The position numbers and the translations under genes were made by a program. Below are positions 21,859 to 33,474 of a DNA stretch of 64,000 nucleotides, piece after piece. Numbering within the stretch: position 1 is the first letter of the stretch; each line of letters begins with the position of its first letter. The notes under the pieces are model-generated. The model saw only the letters and a program-made list of their open reading frames with translations. It searched no databases and was not told the origin of the DNA. The DNA is from Morella rubra (Eukaryota > Streptophyta > Magnoliopsida > Fagales > Myricaceae), in assembly GCA_003952965.2 (NCBI GenBank), contig CM025849.1:1172159-1236158 (forward strand), given 5' to 3'.

Positions 21859-24800
21859 CCTCGATTGAAAATCACATCTTCAACAAGATCTCTCTGAGCG
21901 CGAGATTCCTTAATTGGTTCAAAATGCTCATGCATCACTTCGAGAGCAACATTGAGCTTGCTATGATTCTCTGACAAGGCCTCAACCTCATGAGTATCAG
22001 GCGTCATAGGCTTTAGCAATGTCCAAGTCAGATTGTCCTCACCCGCTGGAAGTGGTTTGCCTAAGATCTTTTGGAGGCCTAAGAGTATCTGCAAAAATGA
22101 ATTGGTCAATAACAGAAAAGTGTAAGATGGGATTTTGAGACAATACATAAATGAAGCCATCTTTATTGTACCGTTTCTCATGCATAATACACTAACCCCA
22201 TTAGCCACTAAAAGAATGAAATGGCCATCAAATTAAAATTACCTCTGCTTTGACTCCTATAATCCTGTCCTACAAAAGATAACAGCCATTTATGGTCACT
22301 CAATCTGCTCTTGTAATGTAAATATTAAAAGTGAATAGATCTCCCTAGTAAATATTTCTCCACACTTGGACCACATTAATGATGCCCGAAACTTCTCTTC
22401 CCATCAGAACCTAGAAATAGATATTGCAACTATGACAAAGTAATCGGAAAGAATCCAAGACCTTTGTTTGCATAACAACTAGTACTTCCCAAGAGAAACT
22501 TACTTCTAGCTTCTATATTATTTGCTTTTGAATTTCCTCTTCAAAATTATTAGTGGAGAGATGCCATTGGAATTGTGTGTTTGTCTCTGCCTGTTCAAAA
22601 GGCGACAATCAATGAAAGGAGCACCTATCTGCCTGCCCGTTCTGAGCGGATTTGGCACTCTCTTTGCGATAAATATAATTTGCCTTGGGTTAGAAGAAGT
22701 TGGGAAGAGATTATGTGCAGAAACAAATGGATCAAAAGGGGGCTGGGTTCTATTTCCGGGCAGGGCGGGAGGTGAAGGCAATAAGAGAAGATTGGCCCCC
22801 CGGTAAGGAAGAGAGGAAAAAGGTGCTGTCATCTATCTCATCTTGTGATCATCACTTTGGACAATTATCCATGAAATGATCAAAATTCTAAAGGTTTTCC
22901 CACATTTAGAGTAATACATCCTCAAATGTTAAATTTGAACTTAAAATTCAATGAGAAAAGAAAAGATTGTAAGAGAAACATACATAAAAATGCATCTTCT
23001 ACATTACTAGAAAGCTAACTAGAAAATGTCTTTATGAGATAATTTGAACCTGTAAAAGAAAAAATAAATGATGCCCTAGTTATTCAATATCAACTTCATT
23101 TTTTTTATATTAAGTAAAAAATATACTACGAAACAACTTTAAAATAATAACTGCCGAATCCAACCCCAGTGGACACAATTATTGATAACAGAGAAAAGTG
23201 GATCAAAATACCTGCACACACTTTTTGCAACAGAACCATTTTTCTTCAGGACAAATTTGCAGCTTATCTTCCCCTTTATTTCTTAAGCAGCCAATGTGAT
23301 CTATATCAAATGGACAAAAAATTGTACCACGAGAATGTCAGAGTATACATTTACATAACCTATATTACATGTGTTTTAGCTACAAGATCAAGTTAGCCTA
23401 CATTTATGCTCGCACTGGTTGCAAGTGTGAAGAATGCCATCAACTAGATGTTCGTTATTGTTCCCGTATTTCGTGTGCCCTCAAATTGCACAGCAGCATG
23501 ATGGGCAGAACCAATCACCATCCGGAACATCCTACAGAAACAAAGCAATTCCCAGTCCACCATAAGAATAATGACCTATATCATCTAATCCGTAAGAAAG
23601 TGCCTTGATGTTTAAGGAGTCAGGCAACTATGTGATCTGAGCTGAATATAAATGGAAAAATTTCTCTACCTTCAAATTTATGCAACCCTGGTGAAACGCG
23701 GATGGACATTTGTCGCATAAAACCAATTCACCACCATAGTGACATACAGTACAAATGTTGTCATTTTCTCCTTGATGAGAAGTTCCCTTATTCAGAGCAC
23801 GTGGTTTTCTGGCGTAGCTTCCCATCTTCTTACCTCGTATGACCTGCATTTGGCAATCAAACAGAGACCTGCCATCTTCCAGAAAAATACTGGCAGCTGG
23901 TCTGTGGTAGTTGCTGCCAGCATGAACTTCGAAGTTAGAAAGAGTAAACACCTTCTCACAACAGCTGCACTTTATCCCATGGCGAGTTATCCGCCCTTCT
24001 GCCATTGAATGGAAGTTCTTTCTGCTACAGTATCTTACTTTTGCTCTAGGCAGCACTACATTGTTGTCTATCAACCACAAGAGTACAGTTCGAGGATTGT
24101 GGTGTGAGGATTTAGGAGCAACCACCTGCTGAACTCTTTTGCTTGATAGTAGCATACAGGTTGGATGACTACTTTCTGGATCACCTCTTAAATTTGGTAG
24201 TGGTCCAGAACCCTTTTTTCTTTTTATTTTCGGGAGGCTATCTTTTAAACTTGATGTAGGAGTCTTGGAGCTCTTATGTAGTCCATGCATATCGTAATCC
24301 ACAAGAGCTTGAGGACAGCATTCAGGTTTTTCTCTAAGTTCATCAGACTGAGGAGACACCACAGTTTGAGGACAAAAATCAGGATCCCGGTTTTCTTCTG
24401 GTTGTCGGAGTAGTGAAAATGAAGAAGTATCGTTAGGTGAAATATGCAAACTTGGATAGTTATCTGAGATTGAAAAGATCATCTCTGATGTGGATACCTT
24501 CCTAACCTTACAGACCTGACGAAGTGAATGGTACGCTTTTCCATCAGGGGACATATAGCGTAGTCTGTTGATGGTCTTACCTCTCATAATCTCAATTTTC
24601 CATCCCAGATATGAAAGATGCTTCCGCACATTTGTAGTTAAAAGATTCCCAGGCTTTCTATTATTCATGGTTAAATGTGCATAATCAGAATCAGCATTTG
24701 GAAAGAATATATCTCCAGGAACTATGTCAGGGCCAACAGGTAGCCAATTTCCAGTTTTCCCGCATGTCATATGTTTGGGCTTCCTGTTCGTCTTATCAGA

Positions 24801-26306
24801 ATTTGTACAAGAAATTTCTTCACCGACTGTCACTGAGCTGGTACCAGAATTTCCATCTGGATTAGAAGGTAATACCGACAAAGGCTTGGCTGCCAAACAG
24901 GCTGCTTTATTGTGGCAAGGTACGCCTGAGTGAGCCGAAATATTCGTATCTGACCCGTTGGCATCCAAAGGGAAGATTAATTCACGCACCACAGATTTCT
25001 CTTGACCAGCAAGTGAATCAGCACTTAAATCATTCTCAATTGGGAAAATAGCATGCGAGTTCACCAAAGTTGCTTCAGGGCTCGTATCAGCAGCAGTTCT
25101 AGCTGACTCCAATTGTCCGCTGGGCTCTTGTGACAAGCCCCCAGAATGATCAAGAAACTGAAGTACATCTTTTAGGATAATATTTAAGTTCTCATCAATG
25201 ACCTCCAACATTAACTCTTTCCACAAGTCTCTCCTGGTACATGTCCACTCCTTAATCTCCTTGAAACCCTTTTGCCCACGCAAGTCATACCAAAATTGCT
25301 TCCCTGATACACCAAGGTATCCCGCCTGCTCATATTCGTCAATCAGTTCAAGAAATAACCAGGTCCCACGAGGCTGCCAATTCTTTGTAATCTCACTCCA
25401 GTCCTGAGTAATTCTCAGCATATCTAGTCCTGTCTTTAATTCATCACCCAAATCAGGAAAGAAAATCCTCCTCTCATCTGAACCATAGTCATGATCAAAG
25501 ATCACCCCTTCCCACCAAGCGTCCAGGTAATAAACACCCACGCCCTTGTTATTAAACTCAAAATGAGGTGGCAACGGCCTTATACACCCACGATAATGGC
25601 AACTGTTCGCATTAGCAGAACCAATGCCATCCAGTAAGGGTGAAACTTGCACAGCTTCCTCAAGATTATCAGACCCATCGGTGCAGAGGAGAGGGTCATA
25701 TTTGACACAACGACCTTGGTCATAACATGCAATGACAGTCCCAGGGTGCCATGAGCCCCGAAACCCATCTTCCTCACTTCTTACCTGCAAAAGTTCTTAC
25801 CTTTTGTAAATATAGCACTTGAAATTGGCAATTAACACTTATCTATTGAAATGATGGTAAGTGAGTGGCTCAGCACCACCAATAATGGATGAAAGAAAGT
25901 CCTAAACAAAATCCCCAAGTCCACGTCTTGTTGCCCAATAACGCAACCCCAGCTCAATGCTTGCAGGAATACCAGACAGACAACAAACTAGCAATTCATG
26001 GAAACGACACTGTTAGAAACAATAGCACGCGCAATGTAGCCTCAATGGAAGTAGATGGCATTCAGGGAAACTAGGCAAGGAACGAAACAATCAATGCAGC
26101 GAGTATTATCCATTAAGATTGAAGACTCAGGCAGGTATCCACGAAAAAAAAAAAAAAAAGACCAAACACACAAACAGACCCAAAAGTTTTCTTTTTTAAG
26201 GCAAAAGAGATTGGAACCTATGAATTGCTTACAGAAAAATAAATATATAAATAAATCTAAAGAAGAAAGGAGATTTCATACAAAAAGGGCAATGTATCAC
26301 CTCCAT
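21859..26306 (-). pseudogene. IDM1-like Agenet/MBD/PHD gene with nonsense codon and missing GNAT domain
   Basis: Exons on the minus strand: 26301-26306 (Met-Glu only), 23670-25784, 23402-23531, 23212-23300, 21859-22088, all phase-consistent. Exon 2 (705 codons) shows Agenet/Tudor-like repeats (SWHPGTVIACYDQGRCVKYD, YYLDAWWEGVIFD; about residues 5-150), an MBD-like segment (LGWKIE, RYMSPDGKAYHSLRQVC; about 397-430), a TPL-binding/Jas-like segment (NNVVLPRAKVRY, GIKCSCCEKVF; about 575-640) and a PHD finger (CTVC, CDKCPSAFHQGC) finished in exon 3 (WFCPSC). Family members such as IDM1 are nuclear histone acetyltransferases that read chromatin and oppose DNA methylation. TGA at 23481-23483 falls where a Cys codon is expected (CCAI-stop-GH). 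Later exons still match the family (HIGCLRNKG, LTWTLLK, LNVALEVMHEHFEPIKE) but the catalytic GNAT exons are absent. The product would stop at about 723 residues. Confidence 0.7.
22560..22775 (+). mobile_element. Possible LINE zinc-binding/RT-terminal scrap inside the IDM1-like intron
   Basis: A frame reading WRDAIGIVCLSLPVQKATI, then ERIWHSLCDKYNLPWVRRSW, resembles in pattern the zf-RVT to RNase H linker of plant LINEs (a W-x-x-x-x-x-K-x-x-x-x-WV motif). The cysteine knuckle itself is not visible. Tentative. Confidence 0.25.
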
Positions 26307-26878
26307 TTCTTCACCAATAGTGAGCTTTCTTCAGGGGGCTGCTCTGTTTCTTTTTCTCTTTCCACCGAAGTTTGCTGCGCCCGCCGCCATTGCCATCTAG
26401 GAGTAACCAAAGGAGAACGGCGCAAGAAGCAGAGATTGAGAGAGAAGCAGAGACTTGCAATTGTGTTTTCGTAACGATCGTTTTGTAAACATTGGGAGTA
26501 GCTTGCTCACTAAGAAACACATGCCCTGCATCTCCTACTATCAGTCTATTACATGGATGATGTGGGGTGCGTGGAAGATACTGGTGGGGCCTCCCAAATT
26601 TTACTGGAAAAGGAAAAAAAATACTTCTAAAAGTCAAAGTCAACTGTGTAATACTAGAGAATAACCGTGGACCCTGATCCACGTAACCACACTGGCAGCC
26701 CATTAAATTCAGATAAAAAAAATGTTTTGATTCGACAATACTCATATTTTGTTATCTTCTTCGTCACAAAACAATGGAATTAAAAAATCTAATAGGAACA
26801 TGAGGATTTGTGTCAAACAAACGTTTTGCTAGCGTACCCCCCCCCGCCTTTTTTCCCGTGTCGAAATTTGAGTCTCTC
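26307..26878. other. Divergent promoter region between the IDM1-like gene and PHF5A
   Basis: The IDM1-like leader runs leftward and the PHF5A leader rightward from this interval. The leftward leader has a short upstream ORF starting near 26399 (MAMAAGAANFGG...) that ends in a TGA before the main ATG. A poly-C run lies at about 26837-26846. Confidence 0.45.
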
Positions 26879-26893
26879 TAACCCTAACCCTAA
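26879..26893 (+). promoter_or_regulatory. Telo-box-type element upstream of PHF5A
   Basis: TAACCCTAACCCTAA is two telomere-repeat units. Such telo boxes are common near transcription starts of plant translation and RNA-processing genes, which fits the spliceosomal product downstream. Confidence 0.6.
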
Positions 26894-26934
26894 TCTTCTC
26901 TCTGCCTCCCTCAGCCATCGCCGGTCTCTTTAGC

Positions 26935-27151
26935 GCCTACCTCCATCAGCTATCGCCGCTGTCCACACCTCCTCCCTTCTCAGCCATCGACTCTCTCTGT
27001 TGAGCCTCACGGCCCTCTCCTCTCGTTCTGCAAGACTTCAACTTTTGTTCTCCATTGCCGCCTACCTCCGTCAGCTATCGCCGCTCTCCTCGCCTCTCCC
27101 TTCTCAGCCATCGACGGTGAGCCTCACCTCTCAGTCTGCAAGACTGCAACG
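26935..27151 (+). repeat. Imperfect tandem duplication in the PHF5A 5' leader
   Basis: Two pyrimidine-rich units, about 26935-27042 and 27060-27151, each run GCCTACCTCC, TCAGCTATCGCCGCT, CTTCTCAGCCATCGA, GAGCCTCAC, CTGCAAGACT(T)CAAC with small differences. A run of TCAGCCATCG just upstream (about 26911) may be a third partial unit. Confidence 0.65.
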
Positions 27152-27407
27152 TAGCGCCTCCATCAAAGTCTCTTCTTTGTGCCGATCTGTTGATTTCTTC
27201 TGTGATCTCGCATCAGGTATCTCTCATACTCCCTCCTTCATTTAATTTCTCTACACTTGCGGATTTACGGACGTTTGTCACTTCTTGTAGATCTTTTGTG
27301 TTGCTGCCTTGCTGGGTAGATTGTTCACTCTCAGGTCAGTGTATATTCCGGGTTTTTGTAAATTATTAGCATATTGTAATGATTCTGATGAATTTATATG
27401 GATGTTG

Positions 27408-27505
27408 GAGTCCAGGGTATTGTTGGTTGGGTTGTCTATTGGAGTCTTGGAGATTGGAGGCCAGGGTATTGATGGTTGGGTTGTCTAGTGCAGTCTTGGA
27501 GATTG
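27408..27505 (+). repeat. Two 49-base tandem units in the PHF5A leader intron
   Basis: Units 27408-27456 and 27457-27505 share GAG-CCAGGGTATTG-TGGTTGGGTTGTCTA and end CAGTCTTGGAGATTG or GAGTCTTGGAGATTG, with a few substitutions. Confidence 0.7.
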
Positions 27506-27818
27506 GAAGTGCATATTAAACCATTTGTGAATTTTGTGTTGATGTCGTCAATAGGCAGTTATCTAATCCGATTTGTTGGTGTTGCTCAATGTATTTCTGA
27601 TCCTAGGCATAAATATCCCATGTGTGGCTTTTGTTCTTATTTATAAATGCAGATTCTGATTTATAAACGACTGTTTATAATGTCTTCTTTACTTTTGGTT
27701 TATACCTGAGCTTTTCTGTGTTCCTGCTGATATGTTCACGGGCAACATGCCATGCAGGGATCTTTGCACACTTTTGTACTTGTTCCTATCCAACGAGAAG
27801 GAGCTTGTTTCAGAAAGC

Positions 27819-28151
27819 ATGGCGAAGCATCATCCAGATTTGATTATGTGCCGTAAGCAGCCAGGAATTGCCATTGGACGGCTTTGTGAGAAATGTGACG
27901 GGAAGTGTGTAATCTGTGACTCCTACGTGCGCCCTTGCACACTCGTGCGAGTTTGTGATGAATGCAACTATGGTTCCTTCCAGGGTCGCTGTGTTATCTG
28001 TGGAGGAGTGGGGATTTCTGATGCTTATTACTGCAAAGAGTGTACCCAGCAGGAGAAAGATAGGGATGGATGTCCAAAAATTGTTAATTTAGGAAGTGCA
28101 AAAACAGACCTCTTTTATGAACGCAAGAAATATGGTTTTAAGAAAAGATGA
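27819..28151 (+). CDS. PHF5A: PHF5A/Rds3 homologue, SF3b complex subunit (pre-mRNA splicing)
   Basis: 110 residues in one coding exon, the exact length of this almost invariant eukaryotic protein. It starts [20 protein letters not shown] and contains the full set of CxxC knuckles ([38 protein letters not shown]) that bind three zinc ions in a knotted fold. It ends in the basic [14 protein letters not shown]5A is part of the U2 snRNP SF3b complex and helps form the branch-point adenosine pocket with SF3B1. The longer upstream in-frame ORF (from 27732) is leader sequence: homologues begin at MAKHHPD. The leader between about 26900 and 27818 probably contains an intron. Confidence 0.96.
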   Translation: MAKHHPDLIMCRKQPGIAIGRLCEKCDGKCVICDSYVRPCTLVRVCDECNYGSFQGRCVICGGVGISDAYYCKECTQQEKDRDGCPKIVNLGSAKTDLFYERKKYGFKKR

Positions 28152-28443
28152 TGAGCAGAGGATAGACATGTCTGGTGCTCTTAAACTGCCTGCTTTCTCT
28201 GTTTCTGTATTTGAGATGATGACTCTTGATATGTTAGAACAGATAGATGATGAGCATATATGCTGCACTTTTTAGACTGCTCTTATGTACTAAAATATCG
28301 ATGAAGTTGAGAGATTTTGAAATGTTACTACTCTGTTTCACTCGAGTGTATGTTTTCAGATTATACCATGTTTTCATGTGCTGAAGTGTATTTTGTTTTC
28401 ATTTCCTCCACTTTCACTAAGGCACTACGCACTACTTATAAAG
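28152..28443 (+). other. PHF5A 3' region
   Basis: AT-rich 3' UTR and spacer up to the inverted-repeat element; no gene seen. Confidence 0.5.
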
Positions 28444-28934
28444 GTGGTGTTTGTTTGTTCAATATTTTGGAGTGTCAAAATATCGCGCAAGTTAAATACA
28501 TTTTAAAATTTTCAACATCTACACAAACATTTCAAAAGTTTCACAAATCCCAATAAACTTCAATATCTAAAAGATTTTTAAAATTTTAGGAAAATTGGTA
28601 ATTTAGTCATTAGGTTTATATCCTGCTAACAAAATAATCAGTAGATTTACTTTTTTTGCATTTTGGTTACTAAGTCCATACCCGTGTGACGATATGGTCC
28701 TTCCGTCCATATTCCGTCACTACATCTAACGAAATTCATGACCACGTCATCATTTTGCCATGTCAGCGTCATTAATCTCCGTCAACAGCTTAGTCACCTA
28801 AACTAATCTCAACGAACCGTTTAATAAGTCGTCTTCTTCCTCCTCATCTAAACTAACTTGAACTGGTGTTGCTGCCGTTTTTGCGTTCTGTTCCGATTGA
28901 TTCGTGGCCACTTACTGCGGTAGGTTCACCTCTG
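28444..28934 (+). repeat. Left terminal inverted repeat of the Pack-MULE-like element
   Basis: Pairs with 30751-31118 in reverse complement. The inner boundary is the shared TTCACCTCTG at 28925-28934. Confidence 0.75.
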
Positions 28935-28964
28935 ATTTTTGTCTTCCTACTTTTATTGACTTAG

Positions 28965-30733
28965 ATGTGGGATCTCTTCCGAAAAGAACTTATAAATGAG
29001 AAGGTCGACATATGGGTACGTCGAGGAGAAACACAATTCAGTGTAGAATCCAGAAACAATTAGATAATCTATTCAAATGTGTATCATGAAACTAATTTTT
29101 TCTCTGTCACTCTGCAGGCTCTTGGGTGCCTCCTCTTCCGGATAAGCTACTTCAAAGGTGCATTTGATGGGGAATCAAAGCTACAAATCTTGAATGAGAA
29201 TTATCGCATTCCTGAGCTACCTAACTATAGCTCGTCTGTTACTGACCTGATCAGAGACATGCTTCAAGCTTCACCAGATGACAGACCAGACATCACGCAG
29301 GCAAGCGCTTTGCTTGATTGGCCATTCATCTCCATGAACTTAGGTTAGTTTTAGATCATCTTGTTTCATGGCAATCTTAGGTGCATAGACTAACATTCCG
29401 CTTACTCACAGTAGGTCTTTTTATTATTTTGGCAGGTGTGGTTTCGTGTTAATGAGCAGTTACCTGCTAATTTGCAGAAGTCTTTACCGGATAGGCCACC
29501 TGAAATGCAGTCTACTGACACACATGAAGTTGAGGACACTAAAAGTGAACCTGGTTAAATGCAACTTTATTCTTCTTCACTCGGATTTATTAATGGTGGT
29601 TTCTAGTTCAGTTTTAAGCATGGTTGAGACTAAGAAGATAAATTTTCATGAGTCTTAATATTGCGAAATGTTACAAATGTTGGAAATTGCTTTTAGTTGA
29701 AGTAATTGACCTCTATGGCGATTATACAGTTATTTCAAAGCCTGCAAACAAGGCTCATCCAGTGCCTCGTAGAAGTCCACCACCACCACCTTCGTCTGCT
29801 GAACCAATCAGGAACACTTCACAACCTTCATCCAAGACAGGAGGAGGTGGGGGGCAGCTTGGCGCTTTCTGGTCCACTCAGCATGCAAAAGGCTCCATTG
29901 TTGCCGAGGACACAACAAGACCCAAATTTGATGAAGAAGCAACAATTTACAGTACATCAAAACATGATTTGCTTCATCCAGAGAATAATACTTTGCCTAG
30001 GAACACTAGCCCTGGGAAAGAGCCAAATACACAAACTCATACTGTTCGGAAAAATACACATGGTAAATCACACAAGCCTGGCGATGGCCCTTCCAAGGAC
30101 TTTGAGATAACATTTTCCCATAAGGATACTGACCATGGGTCGGAGAGGTGGAAACCGTCAAAAACTGAGAGTGCATCTACTTTTCAAGATGTGGCTTTTA
30201 ATACTTTTGTTGCTGAATTTGATACCAACAAGTTCACCTCCGGTGTTAGTGACAGCAAATCAAGAAAAGAGGAAGCATTAGAGGCTGAAGTGGAGAATCT
30301 GAAGGAGGAGCTGAAGCAAGCTCACTTGGAGAAGGCTGAAATAACTTCTAAATTTGAAAAGCTGTCTGCCATTTGTCGATCTCAAAGGCAGGAAATACAG
30401 GAGCTGAAGCAAGCACTTGCTGCTAGAACTCCTTCACCAAATAAAGATGCTTTGAAAAATGAAACTCCGTCTGTAATTCGGCCTTCTGCGACACCTTTGG
30501 TATTGTGTTCTATTTCTATTTCTATATTCTTCAGAGTTTGGCGGGTTTTGTCTGCATCATGCCTGTTTTTAATGGTAGCTATTCATCTCACAGCATAGGG
30601 AGAAGATCGTAGGAACAGTTTGGGAAGTACAGCAAGGAAAATCTGACGCGAATGCTGCGAGCCCAGAGCCAAAGTCATGGCATGCATTTTCTGAGGAACC
30701 TAAGCCACAGCAGCCTCTTTCATCATTCTGATG
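28965..30733 (+). pseudogene. Captured fragment of an AP2-associated-kinase-like (NAK family) gene
   Basis: Exon-like pieces: 28965-29015 (MWDLFRKELINEKVDIW), 29118-29300 (ALGCLLFRISYFKGAFDGES to DDRPDITQ, the end of the kinase C-lobe), 29436-29553 (VWFRVNEQLPANLQKSLPDR), 29741-30499 (Pro/Ser-rich linker, then a coiled coil EALEAEVENLKEELKQAHLE), and about 30599-30733 (EKIVGTVWEVQQGKSDANAA to KPQQPLSSF, stop). Plant AAK-type kinases act in clathrin endocytosis through a kinase domain and a disordered tail. The N-lobe and catalytic loop are absent. The second junction would need a GC donor (CAGGCAAGC), the last junction is out of phase, and TGATGA ends the final piece. Introns are retained, so capture was at DNA level. 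Confidence 0.8.
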
Positions 30734-30750
30734 ACAAGGGGATAAATTAC

Positions 30751-31118
30751 CAGAGGTGAACATACTGCAGTAATTGGCCATGGATCAATCGGAACAGACG
30801 CAAAAACAACAGCAACACCAGTTTAGGATAGTTTAGATGAGGAGGAAGAAGATGACTTATTAAACGGTTCGTTTAGATTAGTTTAGGTACTAGGCTGCTG
30901 ATGTGGCAAAATGATGACTTGATCATAGATTCCGTTAAATATAGTAACGGAATACAGACGAAGTACTATAGTTACACAGGTATGGATTTAGTGATCAAAA
31001 CGTAAAAAAAATAAACTTAGTGACTGTTTTGTCAGTGGAGTATAAACCTAGTAACTAAATTGCTAATTTCTCAAAATTTTAAGAAAATTTTTTAAAATTT
31101 CGACAAACAAATGCCACC
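30751..31118 (-). repeat. Right terminal inverted repeat of the Pack-MULE-like element
   Basis: Reverse complement partner of 28444-28934, shorter because about 110 bases near the outer end of the left arm have no counterpart. Confidence 0.75.
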
Positions 31119-31581
31119 AAAGTAAAAAGGGGTTGACCAAAGCTCAGTTCTTGGTCATACGGATGTTCTGTTCCTTATCATTACTAATAAGTTTATTTGT
31201 CTACTAAACTGGACGTTGCATGACTCATTTCGCAAATAACTTACTGAGTAGATTGAAACCATACGATCTTACAAACACACCGTGTTAATAGTCTTGTATA
31301 ATGACCACCAAAAGAAGTTGATCAGTGGTAAAAACTTAGCTTACACGCGATTTGGTGGAGAAGCGTTTTAATTTTCATAGGCTCCTTACCAGGGAGACAA
31401 GATCCATACACATAGTTCCTGCTTATAACCAACTTCTTTGCCATATTTGTCTATAATGGGCTACTTTGGAAGTTTGGAGAAGTCTATCCTGCCCCCCAAA
31501 TTCTAAATATTATGGCCTTAAAGGCAAGGAAGACAAAAATTTGAGCTTCCAAATCTTTTTGGAAAACTTCACTTTTTCCCC

Positions 31582-31768
31582 CCTAACTATTGGATAAATA
31601 TCATTTTAAACTATTAGTTTCATCATATTCCGTCTTCGAGCGATCGAAATTCATCAATTTATGCCCATTAATAAGATTTTGGCGTAAATTGATGAATTTT
31701 GATAGTTTAAAATCGGAATGTGATGAAATTGATTGTTTAGACTCTGACATTTGTACAATAGTTATAGG
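31582..31768. mobile_element. Hairpin (foldback) MITE-like element
   Basis: The left arm (CCTAACTATTG, TTTCATCATATTCCG, AAATTCATCAATTTATGCC) pairs with the right arm (GGCGTAAATTGATGAATTTT, CGGAATGTGATGAAA, CAATAGTTATAGG) over about 80 bases per arm with mismatches. There is little loop and no coding capacity. Confidence 0.6.
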
Positions 31769-31810
31769 TTGAAAAGTAAAGATGAAGATCCTCTTCGATT
31801 TCGTGACGGA

Positions 31811-31953
31811 ATTAGACGGTCTAATTCAAAGAGAAAACACAACATGTATTGAATGCTGAGGGCCTATGTTACCCATTAATTAATACAAGAAGCATTGAAT
31901 GTTGTACATCCTACATGTCATGTCTTTTCTCTCTAAATTGGATCATCCAATTT
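31811..31953. repeat. Imperfect inverted repeat whose left arm recurs at 34779-34860
   Basis: ATTAGACGGTCTAATTCAAA...GTATTGAATGCT (31811-31857) pairs with AGCATTGAAT...CTTTTCTCTCTAAATTGGATC...CCAATTT (31891-31953). The segment 31779-31860 is present again at 34779-34860. Confidence 0.5.
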
Positions 31954-33464
31954 CTTTAATATAATAGAGAGCATTGGGGACGAAAAGTAAGGGGTAATAT
32001 CATATAGTACACCCCTTACTTTATAAATCCACACATGGTTTAATATGCACTTTCCTCCCTCCAAAAAAATAAAAAAACTAATTCATAACTTGGTGATCAT
32101 GTAGTATGGGTGTGGTCCGGATAAGGAGAATATGATCTGAATTGTTTAACGAGCTGGGATATAATGAGTCATTTTGCCAACACCTTACTAAGCAACTCGA
32201 GGGATGTCTAAACTTCCTCGTAGAGGTTGAAAATACGATGTTATAGATAAAATGCAACTTTAGAAGCTTTCAAATTCTAAAGTAGTGGAATGGAAGAGAC
32301 AATGCAAACCCCATCTTATTCTTTTCCGGATTTGAAAATTCTGATCTGTAGCAAACAGAACTAGTAGGCGACACGATTCCACCATCCTCTTCAGCGTCGG
32401 CCTTTTTCCATTAAGCAACTATAAGGAAGAGAGAAACTTAAAGATTTGTTGTGTAGTTACGAAAGATCTTTGCATATCGGCAATTGAAGATGTAAAACAA
32501 AAACAAAAAAGTGTACGCGGCTTCTTATCAAGCTTGTTGGTTAGCACGTCTAGTTATCCAGCGAATTCCTTTTTAAATTTAATGCATTTCGCTCATCATG
32601 ATCGCCTACATGTCATTAGCCGTTGGTTTAGCTCACCATGTAACATGTTTGTCTTTGAAGACGCTAATTCATATCCCTACGGGATCTTGGGGAGTCATTT
32701 TACGCACAAGGATGGGTTGGGCTTGGGGGATCAGACTGGTTCGAGAAGATCCATTGTCTGACTTGTTTGCGCTCGTTTCTACTGTGTTGGTAACAGTTTT
32801 GAACCACAGCTTGACGAAGCCCTACAATTAAATGAGGTCCATCGTTTTACAAATTTAGCTCGGTCTTTTAGCATAGAGGCCGAGACGGTCTAAATGGACT
32901 GGATGTCGAGTCCGCCGTTCACTGTTGCAGTAAAACTGTTGAACCCAGTCCTCAACCAAAACGGTCAGAGGTTTAAGGCACTAGCAATGATGCTGCTCAA
33001 TTAATGACAATAAACTAGCAGGCGGCCTGCCATATGACGATGAAAAAACATTCATCAGGCCGGACTAGGTGGGAACCAACACAATTTCCGCAAGCGTGTT
33101 GACATTATATTTATAATGTAAATACTGAGTGGTAGGTCACAATGGGGAGAGGAGCAGAGTCTGTAGTCTTCGGCTTTGGCAGCCCCCCTTGACGAAGCCA
33201 GCTGCCAGTTAGTGATCTGTACTGGAATTTTTTTTGTCTAAGCGATCTGTACATGAAGTTGCTTCTTTAATGGTGAATGCCGGATGGCATTTGGGGCCTG
33301 GGGTTAGTGGGATCCCACTACTGTAAAGTCTGTAAGCCTAAACGATGTGGGATGTACAGTCACTGTCCTAACTGCTCTGCTAAATCCAGTTTCAGTTGTC
33401 AAAAGATCCGAGCCCGACTCTGACATTCCTGGTCTACACTTTTCTGTAGATGATAAATGCATAC

Positions 33465-33474
33465 CATATATAGG
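33465..33474 (+). promoter_or_regulatory. Candidate TATA box of DUF936 copy A
   Basis: CATATATAGG, about 300 bases upstream of the ATG at 33767. The same element is kept in the complete copy at 37886-37895. Confidence 0.35.

Larger units (their letters stand above)
28444..31118. mobile_element. Pack-MULE-like element carrying a captured kinase gene fragment
   Basis: Long terminal inverted repeats lie at about 28444-28934 (left) and 30751-31118 (right). Matching landmarks from outside inward are GGTGGTGTTTGTTTG / CAAACAAATGCCACC, AATTTAGTcAcTAGGTTTATA, ATTCCGTTAC-like, CATCATTTTGCCA, AACGAACCGTTTAATAAGTC, TCTTCTTCCTCCTCATCTAA, GGTGTTGCTG and TTCCGATTGAT. The left arm holds about 110 extra bases near its outer end. 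Between the arms is a fragment of a plant gene with its introns. Long TIRs around a host gene piece, with no transposase, fit a non-autonomous Mutator-like Pack element. No convincing 9-base target duplication was found. Confidence 0.75.
31119..32300. other. Intergenic with two hairpin-forming segments
   Basis: No gene seen. It holds the inverted repeats 31582-31768 and 31811-31953, listed separately. Confidence 0.55.

Noticed and set aside
32534-32831. 75-77 codon ORFs repeated at 36954-37251
   Set aside because: They recur only because the DUF936 upstream DNA is duplicated; no family resemblance and two competing frames.
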